Part shown: positions 9,006-18,159 of the stretch, in pieces
How the letters are laid out: the number at the start of each line of letters is the position of its first letter
How positions within the stretch are numbered: position 1 is the stretch's first letter
Assembly (NCBI RefSeq): GCF_900103935.1
Contig: NZ_FNIC01000001.1
Location: 102,306 to 166,305 of the forward strand
Origin: Nocardioides szechwanensis
GTDB lineage: Bacteria > Actinomycetota > Actinomycetes > Propionibacteriales > Nocardioidaceae
Reading direction: 5' to 3'
Length of the DNA stretch: 64,000 nt
Notes under the pieces: model-generated
The model's database searches: none
What the model saw: only the letters and a program-made list of their open reading frames with translations
Told to the model about the DNA's origin: nothing
Position numbers and translations under genes: made by a program

Positions 9006-11249
9006 GTGATCAGCCTCGACAGCTCCGTCGCCTCCGTCTTCGGTGACGCCAAGAACAAGCGCGACAAGATCGTCAAGAACCTCCGCATCGAGACGGTCGG
9101 CGACCTGCTCCGCCACTTCCCGCGCCGCTACATCAAGACCGGCGAGCTCACCCGGGTCGATGACCTCCAGGTGGGGCAGATGCTCACGGTCGTGGGGGAG
9201 ATCTCCGACAGCAAGCCGGTCGTCTACACCGACCGCCGCACGGGCAAGCCCGCCTACCGCCTGGAGACGGTGCTGCGCACCGACGGGCCCCGGCTGCGGA
9301 TGACCTTCTTCGCCAAGTCCAAGCACGTCGCGACCTACCACGAGAGACGGCTCCCCGTGGGGCGCAAGGGCCTCTTCATCGGCCAGGCGGGGCAGTTCAG
9401 CAACCAGTGGCAGCTGACCAACCCCACGATGGTGCTCTTCGGCGGGCCCGGTGACGACGAGGAGATGATCCGGCCCGACCAGCTGCGCGGCCTCTACCCC
9501 CTCTACCCGCTCACCAAGGGCGTCGACCACTGGGACTTCCAGCGCGCCATCGCGTTCGCCATGACCGTGGTCGAGCCGCCCAGCGAGCTGCTGCCCGACG
9601 ACGTACGCCGCGACTTCGACGTCCTCGACGCGGTCACCGCCCTCGAGTGGATCCACGGTCCCGACCGCTTCGAGCAGGTCGAGAAGGCCCGGCGCCGCTA
9701 CCGCTTCGAGGAGGCGCTGGTCACCCAGCTGGTCCTGGGCCGCCGGCGCCGCGCCGTGCGTGCCCTCGGCGCCCACGCCCGCACCGGTGGCGACGGCGCG
9801 CTGCTGTCGGCGTTCGACGCGCGGCTGCCGTTCACGCTCACCAAGGGCCAGCGCGAGGTCGGTGCACAGATCGAGCAGGACCTCGACCAGCCGCACCCGA
9901 TGAACCGCCTGCTCCAGGGCGAGGTCGGCTCCGGCAAGACCCTCGTCGCCCTGCGCGCCATGCTCCGCACCGTCGACTCCGGCGGCCAGGCCGCGCTGAT
10001 CGCACCCACCGAGGTGCTCGCTCAGCAGCACTACCGCTCCATCACCGCGATGCTCGGCGACCTCGCGATGGGCGGGATGCTCGGCGGCCCCGCGGAGGGT
10101 ACGGCGGTCGAGCTGTTGACCGGCTCGATGACCAAGTCGCAGCGCACAGCGCCCATGTCGCGTCTGGCGAGCGGCGAGTCCGGCATCGTCATCGGCACCC
10201 ACGCCCTGCTCGAGGACAAGGTCATGTTCGCCGACCTCGGCCTCGTCGTGATCGACGAGCAGCACCGCTTCGGCGTCGAGCAGCGGGCCGCGCTGACCAG
10301 CAAGTCGGTCATGCCCCCGCACGTCCTGGTCATGACCGCCACCCCGATCCCGCGCACCGTCGCGATGACCGTCTTCGGCGACCTCGAGACGTCGGTGCTG
10401 ACCGAGCTCCCGGCCGGGCGGGCGCCGATCCAGACCAACGTCGTCAACACCCAGGAGCACCCCGCCTGGATCGAGCGCGTGTGGCAGCGCGTGCGCGAGG
10501 AGGTGGCGAAGGGGCACCAGGCCTACGTCGTGTGCGCCCGGATCGAGGGCGACGAGCCGGAGGAGGGCGAGACCGACCAGCTCGAGCTCGACGAGGACGG
10601 CCTGCCGATCCCTCCGCAGCCGAGCCGCCCGCCGCTCGCGGCCGTCGAGGAGATCGTCGTCGAGCTCCGCCTGGGCGCCCTCAACGGGCTGCGCGTCGAC
10701 CGGCTCCACGGCCGCATGACCCCCGACGAGAAGGACGCCACCATGCGCGCGTTCGCCGCCGGTGACATCGACGTGCTCGTGTCGACCACCGTCATCGAGG
10801 TCGGCGTCGACGTGCCCAACGCGACCACGATGGTGCTGCTCGACGCCGACCGGTTCGGCGTCTCCCAGCTCCACCAGCTCCGTGGCCGGATCGGCCGAGG
10901 CGGCCACCCCGGGCTGTGCCTGCTGGTGACGGACCTGTCGCCGACCCTGCAGCCGACGGCCGCCGAGCGCCTGTCGGCGGTCGCCTCGACCACCGACGGG
11001 TTCGAGCTCAGCCGGGTCGACCTCGAGCTGCGCCGCGAGGGCGACGTGCTCGGCCGCTCGCAGGCCGGTGGCCGCTCCGGGCTCCAGAACCTCCGCGTCC
11101 TGCGCGACGAGAAGACCATCGTCGAGGCGCGGACCGCGGCCGAGTCGCTGCTCGACCGCGACCCCGACCTGCTCGACTCGCCCGCGCTCGCCGTCGAGGT
11201 CGCCGACCTGGAGCTGAGCCAGCAGGGCCAGTTCATCGAGAAGTCATGA
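9006..11249 (+). CDS. recG: ATP-dependent DNA helicase RecG
   Basis: 747 aa. RecG reverses stalled replication forks and branch-migrates junctions. An N-terminal wedge/OB-fold region (about 1-250) is followed by SF2 helicase motifs: Walker A GEVGSGKT (305-312), Walker B DEQH (D417), TATPIPRT (motif III), then STTVIEVGVDVPNA and QLRGRIGRGG. The linker containing EPEEGETDQLELDED is acidic and longer than in E. coli. The GTG at 9006 follows the DAK2 stop by 15 bases, with AAGG as a weak ribosome site. Confidence 0.95.
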   Translation: MISLDSSVASVFGDAKNKRDKIVKNLRIETVGDLLRHFPRRYIKTGELTRVDDLQVGQMLTVVGEISDSKPVVYTDRRTGKPAYRLETVLRTDGPRLRMTFFAKSKHVATYHERRLPVGRKGLFIGQAGQFSNQWQLTNPTMVLFGGPGDDEEMIRPDQLRGLYPLYPLTKGVDHWDFQRAIAFAMTVVEPPSELLPDDVRRDFDVLDAVTALEWIHGPDRFEQVEKARRRYRFEEALVTQLVLGRRRRAVRALGAHARTGGDGALLSAFDARLPFTLTKGQREVGAQIEQDLDQPHPMNRLLQGEVGSGKTLVALRAMLRTVDSGGQAALIAPTEVLAQQHYRSITAMLGDLAMGGMLGGPAEGTAVELLTGSMTKSQRTAPMSRLASGESGIVIGTHALLEDKVMFADLGLVVIDEQHRFGVEQRAALTSKSVMPPHVLVMTATPIPRTVAMTVFGDLETSVLTELPAGRAPIQTNVVNTQEHPAWIERVWQRVREEVAKGHQAYVVCARIEGDEPEEGETDQLELDEDGLPIPPQPSRPPLAAVEEIVVELRLGALNGLRVDRLHGRMTPDEKDATMRAFAAGDIDVLVSTTVIEVGVDVPNATTMVLLDADRFGVSQLHQLRGRIGRGGHPGLCLLVTDLSPTLQPTAAERLSAVASTTDGFELSRVDLELRREGDVLGRSQAGGRSGLQNLRVLRDEKTIVEARTAAESLLDRDPDLLDSPALAVEVADLELSQQGQFIEKS

Positions 11250-11259
11250 TGAGTCGACC

Positions 11260-11835
11260 ATGACCAGGATCATCGGCGGCGCGGCCGGCGGGCGGCGGCT
11301 GCGCACCCCCCACGGCTCGACGACGCGCCCCACCAGCGACCGGGTCCGCGAGGCGCTCTTCTCGGCCGTCGAGTCGTGGTGCGGCTCGCTCGACGGGCTG
11401 CGCTTCCTCGACCTCTACGCCGGCTCCGGCGCGGTCGGGCTCGAGGCGTGGTCCCGCGGGGCCGGGGTGGTCACCCTCGTCGAGCACGACCGACGTACCG
11501 CCGCACTGGTCACCGACAACGCCCGCACCCTCGGCTTCGCCCGCGCCGACGTCCGGGTCGCGTCGGTCGCGGCGACCCTGCAGCGCGCGCCGACGACGCC
11601 CTACGACGTGGTCTTCAGCGACCCGCCCTACCCGCTGTCCGACGAGGGGGTCGCCTCCGACCTCGAGGCGCTCGCCGCCCAGCGGTGGCTGGTGCCGGGG
11701 GCGCTGGTGGTCGTCGAGCGCTCGGTCCGCAGCCCCGAGCCGGCCTGGCCGCACGGCTTTGAGGACACCCGGTCGAAGCGCTACGGCGAGACCGTCCTTT
11801 GGTACGGTCACGCAGCCCCGGACGGGACCCACTGA
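11260..11835 (+). CDS. rsmD: 16S rRNA (guanine966-N2)-methyltransferase
   Basis: 191 aa. RsmD methylates G966 of 16S rRNA during 30S assembly. The N-terminal IIGGxAGGRRL is the family start. The SAM motif is in LDLYAGSGAVGLEA, and the catalytic motif DPPY (D121-Y124) is typical of N2-guanine methyltransferases. It follows recG by 10 bases and precedes coaD, the usual recG-rsmD-coaD order. Confidence 0.95.
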   Translation: MTRIIGGAAGGRRLRTPHGSTTRPTSDRVREALFSAVESWCGSLDGLRFLDLYAGSGAVGLEAWSRGAGVVTLVEHDRRTAALVTDNARTLGFARADVRVASVAATLQRAPTTPYDVVFSDPPYPLSDEGVASDLEALAAQRWLVPGALVVVERSVRSPEPAWPHGFEDTRSKRYGETVLWYGHAAPDGTH

Positions 11836-11851
11836 GCCAGAGGAGTACGTC

Positions 11852-12346
11852 GTGCGCCGAGCTGTCTGCCCCGGGTCCTTCGACCCGGTGACCAACGGTC
11901 ACATCGACATCGTGCAGCGGGCCTCGGCGCTCTTCGACGAGGTGGTCGTCGCGGTCGGGGTCAACAAGTCCAAGAACCGGCTCTTCACGGCCGACGAGCG
12001 CATCGCCATGCTGGAGCGCGCCTGCGAGCCGTTCCCCAACGTCCGCGTCGACGGGTTCACCGGCCTGCTGACGACGTTCTGCGAGGCCAACGGCATCCAC
12101 GCCATCGTCAAGGGGCTGCGCGCGGTCAGCGACTTCGACTACGAGCTCCAGATGGCGCAGATGAACGCCTCGCTCGCCGACGTCGAGACCGTCTTCGTGC
12201 CGACGAGCCCGGAGTACTCCTTCCTGGCCTCCAGCCTGGTCAAGGAGGTCGCGACGTTCGGCGGCGACGTGTCCGGCCTGATCCCCGGCTTCGTCAACAC
12301 CGCGCTCATCGAGCGGCTCGCCGAGCGGGCCACCGACCCCACCTGA
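11852..12346 (+). CDS. coaD: Phosphopantetheine adenylyltransferase
   Basis: 164 aa. CoaD transfers AMP to 4'-phosphopantetheine, the penultimate step of coenzyme A synthesis. The nucleotidyltransferase motif T14-x-G-H17 (in PVTNGHID), VKGLRAVSDFDYE and the second motif YSFLASSLVKE are all present. The GTG at 11852 is six bases after AGGAG (11841-11845) and starts directly at the conserved VCPGSFDP. An upstream in-frame start would run into rsmD. Confidence 0.95.
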   Translation: MRRAVCPGSFDPVTNGHIDIVQRASALFDEVVVAVGVNKSKNRLFTADERIAMLERACEPFPNVRVDGFTGLLTTFCEANGIHAIVKGLRAVSDFDYELQMAQMNASLADVETVFVPTSPEYSFLASSLVKEVATFGGDVSGLIPGFVNTALIERLAERATDPT

Positions 12347-12399
12347 GGTCCTGCCCGACCGTCCGGGCCGCCCGGACCGCCCGTCCCGCGGGGCGCGTT

Positions 12400-12429
12400 T
12401 TGCCCCTGCTGTGACCGGACGGATACGAT
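12400..12429 (+). promoter_or_regulatory. Promoter of the yceD-rpmF-rnc operon
   Basis: TTGCCC (12400-12405), 18 bases, then TACGAT (12424-12429) fits the housekeeping sigma pattern TTGNNN-N18-TANNNT. It starts a new unit after coaD and implies that translation begins downstream of about 12436. Confidence 0.6.
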
Positions 12430-12443
12430 CTTCCAGATCTGTT

Positions 12444-13019
12444 GTGCCCGGAACCGGAAGTGGAACACTGAGCAACCTGGACCCGAGAGCGCCGCTCGTG
12501 CTCGACACTCGCGAGCTCGGCCGCCGCCCGGGGTCCCAGCGCGAGGTGTCACGGACGGTCCCGGCTCCAGCAGATCTGGGCATCGAAGTCCTTCGTGTCC
12601 CCGAAGGTGCACCGGTCGAACTCGACCTGCGCATCGAGGCGGTCATGGAGGGTGTCCTGGTCACGGGCGAGGCGCGAGTCTCGCTCGAGGGTGAGTGTGT
12701 GCGGTGTCTGGAGCCGATCGACGACGACGTCGACGTGACGTTCCAGGAGCTGTTCCTCTACGACGACCAGGACCTCCAAGGGGGAGACCCCGAGGACGAC
12801 GGAGTCAGCATGCTCGAGGACGACCTGCTCGACCTCGAGCCCCTGTTGCGTGACGCGGTGGTGCTCGCACTACCGTTCCAGCCCTTGTGTGAGGACGACT
12901 GTCCCGGGTTGTGCACCGAATGTGGTGCGCTGCTCAAGGACGACCCTGACCACACACACGACGCTGTGATCGACCCGCGCTGGGCAGGGCTGACTGTGCT
13001 CCAGCACGACGAAGAGTGA
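12444..13019 (+). CDS. YceD/DUF177 family zinc-motif protein
   Basis: 191 aa from GTG 12444. The family start PLVLDTRELGRRPGS, ECVRC and the C-terminal CPGLCTECGALL (zinc-like cysteines) identify DUF177/YceD, nearly always encoded before rpmF. Bacterial YceD has been linked to 23S rRNA or L32 handling, but its role here is not established. The start is uncertain. GTG 12411 overlaps the predicted promoter. GTG 12444 is the first standard codon after it. CTG 12468 has a GGAAG seven bases upstream and gives the usual family length (LSNLDPRAPLV). Confidence 0.8.
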   Translation: MPGTGSGTLSNLDPRAPLVLDTRELGRRPGSQREVSRTVPAPADLGIEVLRVPEGAPVELDLRIEAVMEGVLVTGEARVSLEGECVRCLEPIDDDVDVTFQELFLYDDQDLQGGDPEDDGVSMLEDDLLDLEPLLRDAVVLALPFQPLCEDDCPGLCTECGALLKDDPDHTHDAVIDPRWAGLTVLQHDEE

Positions 13020-13075
13020 ATACTGACTTGTTCAGAGCCTGACCGGGCCTCCGGTCGACGTATGAGGAGAAAACT

Positions 13076-13261
13076 GTGGCTGTCCCGAAGCGGAAGATGT
13101 CGCGCAGCAACACGCGCCACCGTCGCTCGCAGTGGAAGGCCGTCGCGCCGACCCTGGTGACCTGTGCAAACCCGGCGTGCGGCGAGAAGCACCTGCCGCA
13201 CCGTGCCTGCGGCGCCTGCGGCCAGTACGGCGCCAAGGCCGACCGTCGACAGGTCCTCTGA
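13076..13261 (+). CDS. rpmF: 50S ribosomal protein bL32
   Basis: 61 aa: [20 protein letters not shown], then [20 protein letters not shown], with four cysteines in a zinc-ribbon arrangement. The GTG at 13076 follows GAGGAG by seven bases. It lies between yceD and rnc, as in most bacteria. Confidence 0.95.
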   Translation: MAVPKRKMSRSNTRHRRSQWKAVAPTLVTCANPACGEKHLPHRACGACGQYGAKADRRQVL

Positions 13262-14012
13262 GGCTCGCGCCAGTCCGCTGAGCAACTACGGCGAGCTGCG
13301 GAAGGCGCTCGGTGATCCCGAACTGGATCCCGAGCTGCTGGAGCGCGCCCTGACGCACCGGTCCTACGCCTACGAGAACGGTGGCCTGCCCACCAACGAG
13401 CGCCTGGAGTTCCTGGGCGACTCGGTGCTCGGCGTCGTGGTGACCGAGACGCTCTACCTCACCCACCCCGACCTCTCCGAGGGCCGGCTCGCCAAGCTGC
13501 GGGCCGCGGTCGTCAACGCTCGCGCGCTCGCCGAGGTCGGCCGCACGATCGGGCTGGGCGACTACGTCAAGCTCGGCCGCGGCGAGGAGTCGACCGGTGG
13601 GCGCAACAAGGCCTCGATCCTCTCCGACACCGTCGAGGCGGTGATCGGGGCCGTGCACCTCAGCGGTGGTGGCATCGCGACCTCCGCGGAGGTCGTGCAC
13701 CTGCTGTTCGACCCGCTGATCGAGGCCGCCTCCGCCATGGGTGCGGGCCTCGACTGGAAGACCTCCCTCCAGGAGCTCGCCGCCGAGCGAGCACTCGGCG
13801 TACCGGAGTACCTCATCGAGGACGCCGGCCCTGACCACATGAAGACGTTCACCGCCCGGGTCCGGGTCGGCGACGAGGTCTACGGCGAGGGTGTCGGCCG
13901 CTCCAAGAAGGAAGCGGAGCAGGCGTGTGCCGAGACCGCCTACGGCGAGATCATGCGCGCGGTCAACACGGGCGACACGGTCAACACCGGCGCCGGCGCC
14001 GACACCGACTGA
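13203..14012 (+). CDS. rnc: Ribonuclease III
   Basis: 269 aa from GTG 13203. RNase III cuts double-stranded RNA in rRNA maturation. The signature [13 protein letters not shown] and the second acidic cluster in [15 protein letters not shown] are intact. The C-terminal double-stranded RNA-binding domain runs from about DWKTSLQE to [11 protein letters not shown]. The start is unclear: GTG 13203 overlaps rpmF by 59 bases, whereas conserved sequence begins near residue 26 ([12 protein letters not shown]), where the only candidate is CTG 13278, 17 bases after the rpmF stop. There is no ATG, GTG or TTG between them. Confidence 0.9.
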   Translation: MPAAPAASTAPRPTVDRSSEARASPLSNYGELRKALGDPELDPELLERALTHRSYAYENGGLPTNERLEFLGDSVLGVVVTETLYLTHPDLSEGRLAKLRAAVVNARALAEVGRTIGLGDYVKLGRGEESTGGRNKASILSDTVEAVIGAVHLSGGGIATSAEVVHLLFDPLIEAASAMGAGLDWKTSLQELAAERALGVPEYLIEDAGPDHMKTFTARVRVGDEVYGEGVGRSKKEAEQACAETAYGEIMRAVNTGDTVNTGAGADTD

Positions 14013-14024
14013 CGAGGGGCTGAC

Positions 14025-14912
14025 GTGCCGGAGCTGCCCGAGGTCGAGGTGGTCCGCGCCGGGCTCGAGCGGCACGTCCTGGGGGCCACGATCACCCGGG
14101 TCGACGTCCTCCACCCGCGCCCGGTCCGTCGTGACCCGCGTGGCCCGACCGGCTTCGCCGAGGCGCTGACCGGCCGCCGACTCGTGGCCGCCCGCCGTCG
14201 CGGCAAGTACCTCTGGCTCCCCCTCGACAACGGTGACGCCCTGCTCGGCCACCTCGGCATGAGCGGGCAGCTGCTGGTCCAGCCCGCCGACGCGCCCCCG
14301 GAGCGGCACCTGCGGGTGCGCTTCGCGCTCTCCGGCTCCGACGAGGGCCGGGACCTGCGCTTCGTCGACCAGCGGATGTTCGGCGGTCTGTCGGTCTCGA
14401 CCGGGGGAGCCGAGCTGCCCGCCGAGATCGCCCACATCGCCCGCGACCCGCTCGACCCGGAGTTCGACGACGACCTCTTCGTACGTCGGTCCCGTCGCCG
14501 CAGCGCGGGGGTCAAGCGGCTGCTGCTCGACCAGGGGCTGATCTCCGGGGTCGGCAACATCTACGCCGACGAGGCGCTGTGGCGCGCCCGGATCCACGGT
14601 GACCGCCCCGGCGACCGGCTCACCGGTCCGCAGCTGCGCGGGCTCCTCGAGCACGCCCGGGTGGTGATGTCCGAGGCGCTCGGCCAGGGCGGCACGTCGT
14701 TCGACGCGCTCTACGTCAACGTCAACGGCGAGTCGGGCTACTTCGACCGCTCGCTGCACGCCTACGGGCGCGAGCAGGAGCCCTGCGACCGCTGCGGCAC
14801 CCCCATCCGCCGGATCGCCTTCATGAACCGTTCGTCGTACTTCTGCCCGAGCTGCCAGCCGGCGCCGCGGGCACGCCGCGTGGTCCCGCCGACGGTGCCT
14901 CTCGCGGATTGA
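14025..14912 (+). CDS. mutM: Formamidopyrimidine-DNA glycosylase
   Basis: 295 aa. MutM removes 8-oxoguanine and formamidopyrimidines and nicks the abasic site. The N-terminal PELPEVE carries the catalytic Pro (after Met removal) and Glu. GHLGMSGQL, the helix-2-turn-helix [14 protein letters not shown] and the C-terminal zinc finger (C254/C257 and C274/C277) are complete. The GTG at 14025 is 12 bases after rnc. It is downstream of rnc, as in Streptomyces and Mycobacterium. Confidence 0.95.
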   Translation: MPELPEVEVVRAGLERHVLGATITRVDVLHPRPVRRDPRGPTGFAEALTGRRLVAARRRGKYLWLPLDNGDALLGHLGMSGQLLVQPADAPPERHLRVRFALSGSDEGRDLRFVDQRMFGGLSVSTGGAELPAEIAHIARDPLDPEFDDDLFVRRSRRRSAGVKRLLLDQGLISGVGNIYADEALWRARIHGDRPGDRLTGPQLRGLLEHARVVMSEALGQGGTSFDALYVNVNGESGYFDRSLHAYGREQEPCDRCGTPIRRIAFMNRSSYFCPSCQPAPRARRVVPPTVPLAD

Positions 14913-14921
14913 CCGAGAGGC
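14897..14921 (+). terminator. Weak hairpin at the mutM end
   Basis: An 8-bp perfect stem GCCTCTCG (14897-14904) / CGAGAGGC (14914-14921) includes the mutM stop codon in its loop. There is no U-tract, so termination is uncertain. Confidence 0.35.
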
Positions 14922-14990
14922 CGCTTGGTGGGACTCTTGAAGACGGTCCTACCGGGGCCACCCACCACCCGAAACCGGAAGGGCTCATTC

Positions 14991-15197
14991 ATGGCCAAGG
15001 CGCTGATCGGCTACTTGAACAGCGACCTGCGAGACCCCCGCCTGGCGGCCGAGAACAGTCGGCTCCGCGCACGCGTGGGTGAGCTCGAGGACCTCGTCCT
15101 CCGGCTCACGGAGGAGAACGACCGGCTCGTCGCGTCCCGCGCGGCCGCGCTGATCGATCTCGAGACCGCCAACCTGCAGGAGATGCAGCCCGCCTGA
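14991..15197 (+). CDS. Small coiled-coil protein of unknown function
   Basis: 68 aa. It begins MAKALIGYLNSDLRDPRL and continues as a heptad-like helix (about residues 18-50: LAAEN, LRARVGELEDLVLRLTEENDRLV) with a C-terminal AxxxxLETANLQEM. The ATG at 14991 is well supported by GGAAGGG eight bases upstream. No enzyme motif is visible. The pattern of a short globular start plus a leucine-rich coil recalls small conserved actinobacterial proteins near smc/mutM, but I cannot name it. It could be an adaptor or oligomerisation factor. Confidence 0.7.
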   Translation: MAKALIGYLNSDLRDPRLAAENSRLRARVGELEDLVLRLTEENDRLVASRAAALIDLETANLQEMQPA

Positions 15198-15247
15198 GCC
15201 TTCGGGCCCCCGGCGTGACTGCCCCGAGCGTCGCTCGTTGAGACGAC

Positions 15248-16741
15248 GTGCGCACCACACTCGCCGCGATCGCGGCCACCCTCGTCGTCGGCTCGACCCT
15301 GGCCACGGCCGCCCCGGCGTCAGCTGACGACCCCCGCGACCGCAACCGTGAGCAGTCGCTGCGCGAGGGGCGCACCAGCTCGGTCGTCGAGAGCGACAAC
15401 ATCGCCCACCTCGGCGCCCACCCGACCCAGACGGGCATCTCCGGCTGCTTCCTGAAGACCGCGCCGGTGTTCGTGACCAGCGGCGTCGACTCGCTGCGCG
15501 TCTGGAACGTCTCCGACCCCGCCCGCCCTCGCGTGGTGGGCACCCTGGCCAACGCCCTGTTCGAGAACGAGGCGATGAACTGCGGCGAGCGACGCACGCC
15601 GCAGGGCGTCAAGCGGTTCGTGCTGATCGGTGTCGACCTGGTGCAGGTCGCGCCCGACGACATCCAGCACGTCAACGCCGGCGGCAACGAGCTGATCGTC
15701 GTCGACGTCACCAAGCCGTCGGCGCCCAAGATCGTCTCGCGCGCCCCGGCCACGACCAGCACGCACACCGTGGCCTGCGTCGACGACACCGACTGCCGCT
15801 ACGCCTACTCCGCCGGCGGTCGCGACGACTTCTCTGTCTTCGACCTGCGCAACCTGCGCAAGCCCGTGGAGGTCGACGCCAAGCCGAAGCAGCCCGGGGT
15901 GCAGCCCTTCTTCTCGCCCACCGGCGGCCACAAGTGGAACTTCGACGCGGCCGGCATCGGCACCCACACCGGTTGGGCCGGCGCCTCCATGTGGGACACC
16001 GACCGCCCGGCGCGCCCGCGGCTGATCACCACCACCGGCAAGGCCGGCGCGGGCGAGAGCGCCGCCTACCCCGGCTGGAACGACTTCATCCTGCACAACT
16101 CGTTCCACCCCAACGCCAAGAAGTTCCGGCCGATGAGCAAGCCGTCGTTGGCCAACGGCAACATCCTGCTGGCGACCGAGGAGGACTACGAACAGACCGA
16201 CTGCGCCCTCGCCGGGTCCTTCCAGACCTGGTGGATCAAGCGGCTCGACGGCACCGCCTCGGCGATCGTGCCGCTCGACAAGGTCGAGCTGGCCGACCTC
16301 GGCAGCTACCCGCTGCCCCAGGGCGGCTTCTGCTCGTCGCACTGGTTCGACTACCGGCCCGGTGGCCTGGTCGCGGTCGGCTTCTACGGCGGCGGCACCC
16401 ACGTGCTCGACGTGCGCAACGCCAAGGACATCAAGCCCTACGCCCACTCCGTGTGGGGCGCTTCCGAGGTCTGGGACGCCATGTGGGTGCCGGTCTACAA
16501 GGACGGCCGGCAGACCGGTGCGCGCACCAACGTCGTCTACTCGATCGACCTGGTCCGCGGGCTCGACGTCTACGCCGTCGACGTCCCCGGGGACGGCCGC
16601 GGCGCCGTCCCGCCCGCCTCGCGCGCCGACGCCCGTTCGATCGCCCAGCGGGTCGCCGGGGGCGTCGTACCCCTGGGTCTCGTCGGCGGCGCGATGCTCA
16701 CCGCGTTCGCCGTACGACGCCGCAGCCGCATCACCAGGTGA
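15248..16741 (+). CDS. Secreted, membrane-anchored beta-propeller-like protein (LVIVD-repeat type)
   Basis: 497 aa. A signal peptide covers about residues 1-26 (hydrophobic core, then PASA-DDP). Repeated segments such as DSLRVWNVSDPARPRVVG, NELIVVDVTKPSAPKIV and DFSVFDLRNLRKPVEV resemble LVIVD/choice-of-anchor propeller repeats (x-V-x-D-x-S-x-P-x-x-P). Four or more cysteines lie in the exported part. The C-terminus has a TM helix (VVPLGLVGGAMLTAFAV) followed by RRRSRITR, so it is likely anchored outside the membrane without a sortase motif. No catalytic motif is recognised. It is followed, 35 bases on, by an MFS gene. Confidence 0.65.
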   Translation: MRTTLAAIAATLVVGSTLATAAPASADDPRDRNREQSLREGRTSSVVESDNIAHLGAHPTQTGISGCFLKTAPVFVTSGVDSLRVWNVSDPARPRVVGTLANALFENEAMNCGERRTPQGVKRFVLIGVDLVQVAPDDIQHVNAGGNELIVVDVTKPSAPKIVSRAPATTSTHTVACVDDTDCRYAYSAGGRDDFSVFDLRNLRKPVEVDAKPKQPGVQPFFSPTGGHKWNFDAAGIGTHTGWAGASMWDTDRPARPRLITTTGKAGAGESAAYPGWNDFILHNSFHPNAKKFRPMSKPSLANGNILLATEEDYEQTDCALAGSFQTWWIKRLDGTASAIVPLDKVELADLGSYPLPQGGFCSSHWFDYRPGGLVAVGFYGGGTHVLDVRNAKDIKPYAHSVWGASEVWDAMWVPVYKDGRQTGARTNVVYSIDLVRGLDVYAVDVPGDGRGAVPPASRADARSIAQRVAGGVVPLGLVGGAMLTAFAVRRRSRITR

Positions 16742-16776
16742 GACTCACGCGGTTCACGCCGTAGCCTCTGCTGCTT

Positions 16777-18018
16777 GTGAGCCGCCTCGTCGAGACCGTC
16801 GCCCCCGCGCGCCTCGGCACCAACTTCCGCTGGCTCATGGCCTCGTCGTGGATCAGCAACGTCGGCGACGGCATCGCGATCGCCGCCGGCCCGCTGCTGG
16901 TCGCCTCGATGACTGACCAGGCGTTCCTGGTCGCGCTGGCGGCGCTGCTCCAGTGGGCGCCGCCGCTGCTGTTCGGCCTGTACGCAGGTGCGCTCACCGA
17001 CCGCCTCGACCGCCGGCTGCTGGTGGCGACCGTGGACGTGCTGCGGTGCGGGGTGCTCGTGCTGCTGACCGTCGCGGTGGCGACCGACAGCGCCACGATC
17101 GGGCTGGTGCTCGGCGCGATGTTCGCGATCGGGACCGCGGAGATGTTCGCCGACAACGCGTCGAGCACGCTGCTGCCGATGGTCGTGCACCGCGACGACC
17201 TGGCGATCGCCAACTCGCGGCTGCAGACGGGGTTCATCACCGTCAACCAGCTGGCCGGCCCGCCGGTCGGCGCGGCCCTGTTCGCGGCCGGGATGGCCTG
17301 GCCGTTCGCCGCCCAGGCCGTGATGGTGCTGCTGGGTGCGGTGCTGATCACCCGGCTCACGCTGCCGCCGCACCGACGCGACCCCGAGACCGCGACCGCC
17401 GTACGGGCCGACATCGTGGAGGGCTTCCGGTGGGTGCTGCACCACCCCGCCGTACGCACCCTGGTGCTGACGATCTTCATCTTCAACATCACGTTCGGGG
17501 CGGCGTGGTCGGTGCTCGTCCTCTACGCCACGCAGCGCCTGGGGCTCGGCGCCGTCGGGTTCGGGCTGCTGACCACCGTCTCGGCGTGCGGTGGGCTGCT
17601 CGCGACGCTGGCCTACGGCTGGATCACGCGCCACGTCAGCCTGGGCGACCTGATGCGGATCGGGCTCGTCTTCGAGACGCTCACCCACCTGGTCCTCGCC
17701 GTCACCACGGTGCCGTGGGTGGCGATGGTGATCTTCTTCGGGTTCGGCGCCCACGCGTTCGTGTGGGGCACGACGTCGATCACCGTGCGCCAGCGCGCCG
17801 TACCGACCGAGCTCCAGGGACGGGTCGGGTCGGTCAACCTGGTGGGCGTCTTCGGCGGACTGGTCATCGGCTCGGCGATCGGCGGCGTGCTCGCGCAGCA
17901 CTACGGCGTCACGGCGCCGTTCTGGTTCGCGTTCGTCGGGTCGGCGGTGTTCGTGGTGCTCATCTGGCGCCAGCTCGCCCACATCGCGCACGCGGACGCC
18001 GCACCCGCCCCGGAGTGA
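16777..18018 (+). CDS. MFS transporter (EntS / MFS_3-like exporter)
   Basis: 413 aa with about 12 hydrophobic segments. The loop between TM2 and TM3 contains YAGALTDRLDRRLLV, matching the MFS motif A (GxLaDRxdRR). FADNASSTLLPMVV and NSRLQTGFITVNQLAGPPVGA are typical of the EntS/MFS_3 exporter group. The substrate is unknown. The GTG at 16777 is nine bases after TAGCCT (16762-16767), consistent with a leaderless start. Confidence 0.75.
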   Translation: MSRLVETVAPARLGTNFRWLMASSWISNVGDGIAIAAGPLLVASMTDQAFLVALAALLQWAPPLLFGLYAGALTDRLDRRLLVATVDVLRCGVLVLLTVAVATDSATIGLVLGAMFAIGTAEMFADNASSTLLPMVVHRDDLAIANSRLQTGFITVNQLAGPPVGAALFAAGMAWPFAAQAVMVLLGAVLITRLTLPPHRRDPETATAVRADIVEGFRWVLHHPAVRTLVLTIFIFNITFGAAWSVLVLYATQRLGLGAVGFGLLTTVSACGGLLATLAYGWITRHVSLGDLMRIGLVFETLTHLVLAVTTVPWVAMVIFFGFGAHAFVWGTTSITVRQRAVPTELQGRVGSVNLVGVFGGLVIGSAIGGVLAQHYGVTAPFWFAFVGSAVFVVLIWRQLAHIAHADAAPAPE

Positions 18019-18159
18019 GTGCCGGCCACTCGCAGCACGGGGTTCCGCGGATCCACGCACGACAAAAGGTAGGGTGAGGCGCGCTGAGCTTCCCCCGCGG
18101 CGGGCACCCCCGTACCCGCGCTTCAGTGCCGAGTCGTCGACCACTGATGGAGCATCGCG

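Noticed and set aside
7257..10907. Long open frame antisense to the DAK2 gene and recG (over 1200 codons)
   Set aside because: Both plus-strand genes are complete with family motifs. The antisense product is His/Asp/Arg/Gly-rich and featureless.
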